DNA from: Babylonia areolata
Lineage: Eukaryota > Mollusca > Gastropoda > Neogastropoda > Buccinidae
DNA length: 64,000 nt
Assembly: GCF_041734735.1 (NCBI RefSeq)
Contig: NC_134879.1
Coordinates: 6,414,810 to 6,478,809 of the forward strand
Direction: 5' to 3'
Both the position numbers and the translations under genes were made by a program. Below the pieces are notes generated by a model. It was not told the DNA's origin. It saw nothing but the letters and a program-made list of their open reading frames with translations, and made no database searches. Positions 59,801 to 64,000 of this stretch are shown piece by piece (the first letter of the stretch is position 1; each line of letters begins with the position of its first letter).

Positions 59801-62191
59801 AACATTTGTACTAAAAGAATAAAATCGTAATCATTTATCAGAAACGACATGTCAAGCTCATTTGTAATACGCCAAAGACCCTCAACATTAAATGAAGCGA
59901 AAGAAATACTGCAGCGCGAGGAAAGGGGTACATTACCGTCAACAACAGTGCCGGGTTTAAAAACTGTCTCTGCAGTTCCGTTACGCACTCGATCGCCGTG
60001 CACCGGATCCTGGTCTGACCCTCATTTTGCACCCTTCACTTCATCATCATTACAGTTGCTGAGTGAGTCCGAGCCAGCTGTCTCACCTGCACCCTGGACG
60101 AACAATCTCTTCCACTGATTGTTCAGCTCCCCAGGCCTGCGGTCTGGTGCAGTGGTCCCTCGGCTCCTCAGCTGCCTAGGAGAGTGCAACGACTGAGCGG
60201 CCTCTGACTGGCGTGCACCCCTCATGCGAGTCCCCCTTCCCCTCCCGGCTGAAGCAGCCGACCCAGCACTACTCCCCGCACTGACGGGAGAACCACGTCC
60301 AAAACCACACAAGGGGGTGGTGGGTACAGGGTCATTGTTCACAGCACTTTCATCCGTCCCCTCCCTTCTTTTACTTCTCGTCTCTCCCTCCACCTCTCTG
60401 TCCTGCTCCCCCATTCCCTCACACATCCCCTCACTCACCACTTCACCACCTCTGGGGGGTACAGGAACTGTCACTGGAACTGCAGCATCGTTGCCTTGTC
60501 CGCCAACTGGTTCGTCCTCCACTGGATCGTTGACGTTCATCTCGTCGTCGCTTTGATTCAAGTGATGCCCTGCAGATGGAGGAAACGGGCTGTCCAGACG
60601 GGAAGCCCCGCCCGCTGTCTCTGAGACTCTGTCCTCTCTCGCTCTCCGCCTCCTCTCCCGCTCCACACTGTTCAGCACCATCTCTCTCTCCCTCTCCCGG
60701 CCGTCACTGTTGTTGAAGTGATATTGTTCTCTGCCCACCTGCCCAGCATACTGACGCTGTTGATGTTGCTGGTCCGTACGGTAGCGGTCGTCGACAGGCA
60801 GCACCCGGCCGTCCTTCAGGTACCAGTGTCTCCCCTGGGTCTTTAAACGGTCGGCCTCGTCACGCTGTGTCGGGGTGAGGTCTGGCCCCACCTTGATGCC
60901 CTTGTCCCGCGCCATCGCCTGTCTGCCATTCCTGTCGGACATGACTGACATGGTGGTCTGCAGTCGCCTGAACGTGACGATCACTGGTCTGATGCTGCTG
61001 TTGCTCCGTCTGCCCACCCGTACAGCGTCCACCACGTCCTCCTGGTATAGAGACTTGTCACCAACATAACTGTTCAGAGTGTCCAGCACTTTGGTCAATA
61101 GCGATGCCGACGACTCACCTACTTCTTCCCTCAGACCCATGATCTTAAGGTTTTTCCGTCTCATGTCGGATTGCACCCGATCCAGTTCCCACTGTAATCT
61201 TGTTGCTTGCTGTTCCGAGTGTACCAGTCTTCCGTGAAGCGATTTGATGTTGCTGGTATTTTGCTGTACAGAACGCGTCACCCACGCCATATGTTGTTTG
61301 ATCTCGTACATGTCCTGACACAGTGCACTATGGTTGGCTGCGATCTGACGCTGGGTATCAGCATTCTGTTGGTGGTTACCATTTAATGCTGACAACACTG
61401 ACTGCATCTGATATGAAAGTCTGTCTATTTCTTCCGAAGGGCCAGGATTCTGTTCGACATCACCCGTGCGCGCATGTGTGAATGCGTGTGTGTGTATAAG
61501 CCAGTATGTGGGGGTGGATAGGAAGGAAGGTGGAGGGGGGGCAGGGGCTGGGGGTGTGATGCTTCATGCAAGTGTGTGTGTGCATCAGTGAAAAGACAAA
61601 GAGAGAATGAGAGAAGAGAGAGAGAGAGACAATCTGAAAGTTACACAACAAATGTGTCTATCTTCCCCGCCCCCCTCCCCCTGACTGACCTCCACTTCTG
61701 TATCCAGACCATCATCAGCCTTGGTGTTAATATTCTGGAAGAAGCGGTCCATGGACAACATGTCACTGGGGCTGACCGCCTTCCTGTATTCTAAGGGGCT
61801 GCTCATCTGTGGGAACACAGTATCTATAATTCACACACAATGTTTACATAAAAGGATTGACTGGCACACATATCTTGACTGGAAAGATGATAAACACTAA
61901 GAAGAATAGTTTAAATCATGCAGCACTTTCAAAACCTCTCAAACAACTTCCAATAACATGTCAGTCAGACACAAAGCACACAAGAACAAAGGCAAAGCAG
62001 ACACACACACACACACAAACACCCACTCACCCACGCGCGCATAAACACACACGAATGCACACACATGCCCATAAACACACACACAACACACCACACCATA
62101 CCACACCACACAACACTACACCCTCCCGTCACTAACACACACACAAACAACACACCACACCATACCACACAACACTACACCCTTCCCCCAC

Positions 62192-62242
<51 letters not shown>

Positions 62243-63212
62243 ACACCACACCATACCACACAACACAACACCCCCCCTTACCAACATACACACACACACA
62301 CAAACACCAGCACACCACACCACACACACACACACAAACACCAGCACACCACACCACACAACACAACCCCCCCCCCCCTTACCAACATACAACATACACA
62401 CACCCACACACAAACAACACCACACCATACCACACAACACAACACCCCCCCTTACCAACATACACACACACACACACACACACATACACAAAAACCATCA
62501 CACCATACCACACAACACAACACCCCCCTTACCAACATACACACATACGAACACCCACACACACACACAAACAACACCACACCATACCACACAACACAAC
62601 ATCCCCCTTACCAACATACACACACATACCCTGGAGGAACCCGAGCTGGAGGAGGCAGGGGTGCTGGTGTCCCTGACGCGGCAGAGGGCTGGGGACAGGC
62701 TGGGCTCCTTCTTCAGACCCACTGTCAGCAGGGCTGGGGGGGACGGTGAACACCGCTCATCCTCCTCCGTGGTGTTGTCCAGTGCCACTGCACAGAGCCA
62801 AACACACCCTGTGTCAAACTCTTCTGTGCCATGTCAGTTCACTGTGCCATTCTTGCTTATTAATAACAATACAATAACTTTTCTATGGCGCGATATCCAG
62901 TACTAATGCTGCTCAAAGTGCCTTACATCATCAAGATATAGATATAAACATAACATAAAAACATTGCAACAGTTGTCAATTGTCCTGACACACAGTGCCT
63001 ATTTTGTTTGCAAAGTTAATATACAGTGCCATTCTATGCTCATATCAGCACCAAGAATATGTTCGCATTTGCAAGCATGAATTCACACTGGAATACCACA
63101 CACACAGCCATGCTCCTACCTTGGGCAAAGCAGGGGAACCCAAGAGAGACAGAGCCCTCTCCTGCAGTGGGCGCCAGGTAAGACAGGTCCTCCGGTTCGT
63201 TATCCTTGGTAA
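50707..63212 (-). CDS. HIF1A: Hypoxia-inducible factor alpha, C-terminal half (7 exons)
   Basis: Seven exons listed separately join in phase into the oxygen-dependent degradation and transactivation half of a HIF-alpha. HIF-alpha pairs with ARNT in the nucleus to activate hypoxia genes. In normoxia, PHD enzymes hydroxylate prolines in the degrons for VHL-dependent decay, and FIH hydroxylates an asparagine in the C-terminal domain to block CBP/p300. Visible here are the N-terminal degron DLSYLAP, the second degron FDARAPYIPM, a basic cluster resembling the C-terminal NLS, and the C-terminal domain with DCEVNAP and ELLRALE, close to vertebrate HIF-1 alpha. The bHLH and PAS exons must lie beyond 64000. 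The intron between exons 3 and 4 is 7.8 kb and contains two LINEs. Confidence 0.92.
51353..51462 (-). CDS. HIF1A: HIF-alpha exon (before the C-terminal transactivation domain)
   Basis: Acceptor TTGCAG above 51462 and donor GTATGA from 51352 downward. Enters in phase 1 and leaves in phase 0. It reads LKGSKDSVLLNLLLTGEDP, then NGYKVLSPAKSVSVPLNK. The hydrophobic LLNLLLTGED segment resembles the leucine-rich stretch found between the degradation and C-terminal activation domains of HIF-alpha. Confidence 0.83.
52760..53013 (-). CDS. HIF1A: HIF-alpha exon (linker with basic cluster)
   Basis: Acceptor TTGCAG above 53013 and donor GTGAGT from 52759 downward. Phase 2 in, phase 1 out. It encodes LFGKTEFVFKPKTEDIFEDA, then RKSVRDMICGSTAVASIEQ and a basic cluster, KGPPAKKVQRLLGQKQ. 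The basic cluster lies where vertebrate HIF-alpha has its C-terminal nuclear localisation signal; the rest is poorly conserved across the family. Well-formed splice sites and phase continuity support it. Confidence 0.85.
53345..53728. repeat. 30-bp minisatellite close to a HIF donor
   Basis: About 12 units of TTCTGAATGAGAATATTGAA + CAGACAGCTG. The right end is 48 bases from the donor at 53776. Confidence 0.9.
53777..53892 (-). CDS. HIF1A: HIF-alpha exon with C-terminal degron (RAPYIPM)
   Basis: Acceptor GCGCAG above 53892 and strong donor GTAAGA from 53776 downward. Phase 0 in, phase 2 out. It reads LIDFDARAPYIPMSGDEDL, then TLLPPSSQSLLTLQNDIDPG. The proline in RAPYIP corresponds to the second hydroxylation site (LAPYIPM in vertebrates, RAPYIP-type in insect and other invertebrate HIF), and the acidic DED follows as in the VHL-binding degron. 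A 30-bp minisatellite lies 48 bases beyond the donor. Confidence 0.92.
54435..56215 (+). mobile_element. RTE-like LINE, 5'-truncated, antisense in HIF intron
   Basis: RT-type coding sequence in three blocks: 54435-54767, 54629-55222 and 55426-55935. Motifs include GKARGSDSIPAEVY, CDNHRGISLLSVAGKTLA, CGFRKERGTIDMV, YVDLTRAFDTV, GVKQGCVLAPTLF and FLFADDCAL, and LYGCESWTVY near the end. This set is characteristic of RTE-type endonuclease-RT elements. The endonuclease is missing. There are at least two frameshifts and an in-frame TGA at 55220-55222. Non-coding tail resemblance runs to about 56215. Confidence 0.83.
56498..60003 (-). pseudogene. LINE ORF2 (endonuclease and reverse transcriptase), interrupted
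   Basis: The endonuclease part runs 60003-59239 in one frame and continues from 59260 in another, then a TAG interrupts just before the RT block at 58681-56498. The RT palm is intact, with FADD at the catalytic site, template motifs, a thumb region and the C-terminal zinc-like motif CPFCDD with H and C further on. It is probably not autonomously active, though few lesions suggest a recent insertion. Confidence 0.83.
60022..61407 (-). CDS. LINE ORF1 nucleic-acid chaperone-like protein
   Basis: An intact 461-residue frame upstream of the endonuclease. Residues 1-90 are glutamine- and hydrophobic-rich and predict a trimerising coiled coil. Residues about 88-155 (KIMGLREEVGE, then VVDAVRVGRR, then IRPVIVTFRR) look like the RRM-type domain of L1-class ORF1 proteins. 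The remainder is Arg/Gln/Ser/Gly-rich, including a tract rich in arginine that could bind RNA. A TGA stop ends it just before the ORF2 start region, so ORF2 would need reinitiation or coupling, as is usual for LINEs. Confidence 0.78.
   Translation of the reverse strand: MQSVLSALNGNHQQNADTQRQIAANHSALCQDMYEIKQHMAWVTRSVQQNTSNIKSLHGRLVHSEQQATRLQWELDRVQSDMRRKNLKIMGLREEVGESSASLLTKVLDTLNSYVGDKSLYQEDVVDAVRVGRRSNSSIRPVIVTFRRLQTTMSVMSDRNGRQAMARDKGIKVGPDLTPTQRDEADRLKTQGRHWYLKDGRVLPVDDRYRTDQQHQQRQYAGQVGREQYHFNNSDGREREREMVLNSVERERRRRAREDRVSETAGGASRLDSPFPPSAGHHLNQSDDEMNVNDPVEDEPVGGQGNDAAVPVTVPVPPRGGEVVSEGMCEGMGEQDREVEGETRSKRREGTDESAVNNDPVPTTPLCGFGRGSPVSAGSSAGSAASAGRGRGTRMRGARQSEAAQSLHSPRQLRSRGTTAPDRRPGELNNQWKRLFVQGAGETAGSDSLSNCNDDEVKGAK
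61690..61806 (-). CDS. HIF1A: HIF-alpha exon (region between degrons)
   Basis: Acceptor CCACAG above 61806 and donor GTCAGT from 61689 downward. It is 39 codons, phase 0 to 0: MSSPLEYRKAVSPSDMLSMD, then RFFQNINTKADDGLDTEVE. The acidic and polar composition fits the degradation domain. The 3' flank is the 7.8-kb intron containing both LINEs. Confidence 0.8.
62070..62629. repeat. CA-rich minisatellite ending at a HIF donor
   Basis: Units on the minus strand carry GTATGTGTGTATGTTGGTAA + GGGGG + GTTGTGTTGTGTGGTATGG + TGTGGTGTTGTTTG. The start of this unit is the donor of the HIF exon at 62630. Five clear units (TTACCAAC near 62278, 62384, 62452, 62528 and 62607 on the plus strand), with older CA-rich units to the left. 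Confidence 0.88.
62630..62787 (-). CDS. HIF1A: HIF-alpha exon (Ser/Pro-rich region after the N-terminal degron)
   Basis: Acceptor TGTGCAG above 62787 and donor GTATGT from 62629 downward. It enters in phase 1 and leaves on a complete codon. It encodes VALDNTTEEDERCSPSPPAL, then LKKEPSLSP and a serine run before the donor. This is low-complexity, disordered sequence as expected between the two degrons. The donor is the edge of a CA-rich minisatellite (62070-62629) whose units repeat the donor sequence. Confidence 0.8.
62862..62932 (-). repeat. Short LINE-tail-like repeat, inverted copy
   Basis: Reverse complement of 29797-29870 (ATGGCGCGATATCCAGTAC). Confidence 0.55.
63120..63212 (-). CDS. 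HIF1A: HIF-alpha exon with N-terminal degron (LxxLAP)
   Basis: Acceptor TTGCAG just above 63212 and donor GTAGGA from 63119 downward. It enters with two bases of a split codon and leaves with one. It reads TKDNEPEDLSYLAPTAGEG, then SVSLGFPCFAQ. DLSYLAP is an exact LxxLAP prolyl-hydroxylase motif, and the following residues align by eye with the vertebrate N-terminal degron (LLAPAAGDT, then a short SLDF-like segment). The acceptor borders a CR1-like LINE fragment that starts at about 63213 on the plus strand. Confidence 0.88.
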
Positions 63213-63676
63213 CTGCAACACAAGAACCTTTTCATCATCTGCTGTTCAAATATGGAAATCATTGCCTCACCACATCCGTCACAGCCCCTCACAGTGGCCT
63301 TCTTTAAATCTAACCTCAAGACTTTGCTCTTCCAGCAGCATTTTCTCTAGACCCTCTCACATACATGAAAGCAGTTAGTTGATTGTGTAGACATATTTGT
63401 AACGCTGTATTGTGTGTGCGTTGAATGGCTGGCTGGCTGGATGTATGTATGTTTGTATGTATGTATGCATGTATTGTATATACGAGTTTGCATGCCCATA
63501 TGTATATGTATATGTATATGTGTATATGTGTGTGTGTGTGTATATATATATATGTTTACTGTGTGTGATTGTGAGTCGAGGACTGAGTATGTTTTGTATG
63601 CATGTATGTGTGGATTGTAAAGCGCTTTATGCAATGAGGAAAGTGCTGATAAATGTCCAGTTATCATTATCATTAA
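63213..63676 (+). mobile_element. CR1-like LINE, 3' end fragment
   Basis: The fragment opens with the C-terminal ORF2 motif SSAVQIWKSLPHHIR, typical of the last residues of CR1/Jockey-type LINEs. It then runs through a tail with a TATG/TG microsatellite to TAAAGCGCTTTATGCAATG and a TCATTATCATTA repeat end. The truncation point at about 63213 coincides with the HIF exon acceptor. Confidence 0.68.
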
Positions 63677-64000
63677 GACTGAAGATTTAATTAATTAACC
63701 TTTGACCCATTTTCCAAAACGGAGGGTTTCAGAAAACGACATAATTAAGAACACAACTAGCTCAACACACACTGGTAAGAGACATCACATTAACTGGCTT
63801 TCTGTCCACACTCACTGCACATTCATCTCAGGCACATAACATTCCAATTTATAACTTACCTTCCATCCATGTGTACCACACAGCATATTCACATATAGGC
63901 ATGTAACATGCCAATAACTGGCTTTCCGTCCAAGCATACACATGTTCACCTTGGGCACACAACATCACAATGATGAACTTTTTCCATTAATGCACAACAC
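63677..64000. other. Right edge of window, presumed HIF intron
   Basis: Two copies of a CATAACATTCCAAT / ACTGGCTTTC(T/C)GTCCA segment suggest a short tandem repeat of about 100 bases (63795-63960). No HIF bHLH or PAS exon is seen. Confidence 0.45.

Larger units (their letters stand above)
56388..61450 (-). mobile_element. LINE with ORF1 and endonuclease-RT ORF2, nearly full length
   Basis: A non-LTR retrotransposon in the HIF intron, same orientation as the gene. ORF1 (61407-60022, 461 aa) has a coiled coil (about residues 50-85), then an RRM-like segment with NLKIMGLREEVGE and a charged, disordered tail. ORF2 has an apurinic-type endonuclease (SFNVEGL, GDLNART, SVIDYFLVS) and an RT (58681-56498) with AGFRKGHCTTDH, FIDFRKTFDTV and LFADDVALLSDS, and a C-terminal C-x2-C-x7-H-x4-C motif (CPFCDD). 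The 3' end is a short TTCGAC repeat near 56390. ORF2 is interrupted by a frameshift near 59250-59290 and a TAG near 58690; the usual catalytic Glu of the endonuclease (LLxET) reads LVQMF here. Clade uncertain (I-like or L1-like). Confidence 0.87.

Overview
The window looks like animal nuclear DNA, most likely from a marine gastropod mollusc (inference). It has short GC-rich exons in long AT-rich introns, very dense di- and trinucleotide repeats, several tRNA-headed SINE families, LINEs of several clades and a DIRS retroelement. There is no operon structure and no bacterial gene organisation.

Three host genes can be supported. (1) A plus-strand gene with fifteen well-supported exons and one tentative exon (2691-34270) encodes a protein with three RGS domains separated by a charged coiled coil, closest in my judgement to RGS22. 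Its 5' end lies outside the window and its stop codon is at 34268-34270. (2) An intronless, full-length Rieske iron-sulfur protein gene (UQCRFS1, 21833-22651, minus strand) is nested antisense in an RGS-gene intron. (3) Seven exons on the minus strand (63212 down to 50707) encode the C-terminal half of a hypoxia-inducible factor alpha: an N-terminal LxxLAP degron, a second degron and the C-terminal transactivation domain with the FIH asparagine. The bHLH-PAS half lies beyond the right edge.

Mobile and repeat content by region: 0-6 kb is minisatellites and SINEs. 6-18 kb holds RGS exons among SINEs, microsatellites and minisatellites. 18-21 kb has an RNase H-type LINE remnant and a fold-back element. 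24-30 kb is mostly simple repeats with one RT fragment. 34.9-41.2 kb is a DIRS-type tyrosine-recombinase retroelement with terminal inverted repeats and an internal complementary region. 43.7-44.3 kb is a TTAA-flanked piggyBac derivative. 44.3-50.7 kb is repeat-poor, U-rich in the HIF sense, and may be a very long HIF 3' UTR. The 7.8-kb HIF intron at 53.9-61.7 kb carries two LINEs in opposite orientations.

The most striking pattern is that at least six minisatellites end exactly at a splice junction, and their units contain recognisable copies of that junction. Five are in the RGS gene (ending at 2690, 5767, 8380/9181, 12177 and 17744) and one in the HIF gene (62629). A further array starts directly after the UQCRFS1 stop codon. 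In the 8351-9181 array each 42-bp unit is a copy of the last 30 bases of an exon plus its 5' splice site, so the intron opens with a run of about nineteen decoy donors, nine of which still carry the GT.
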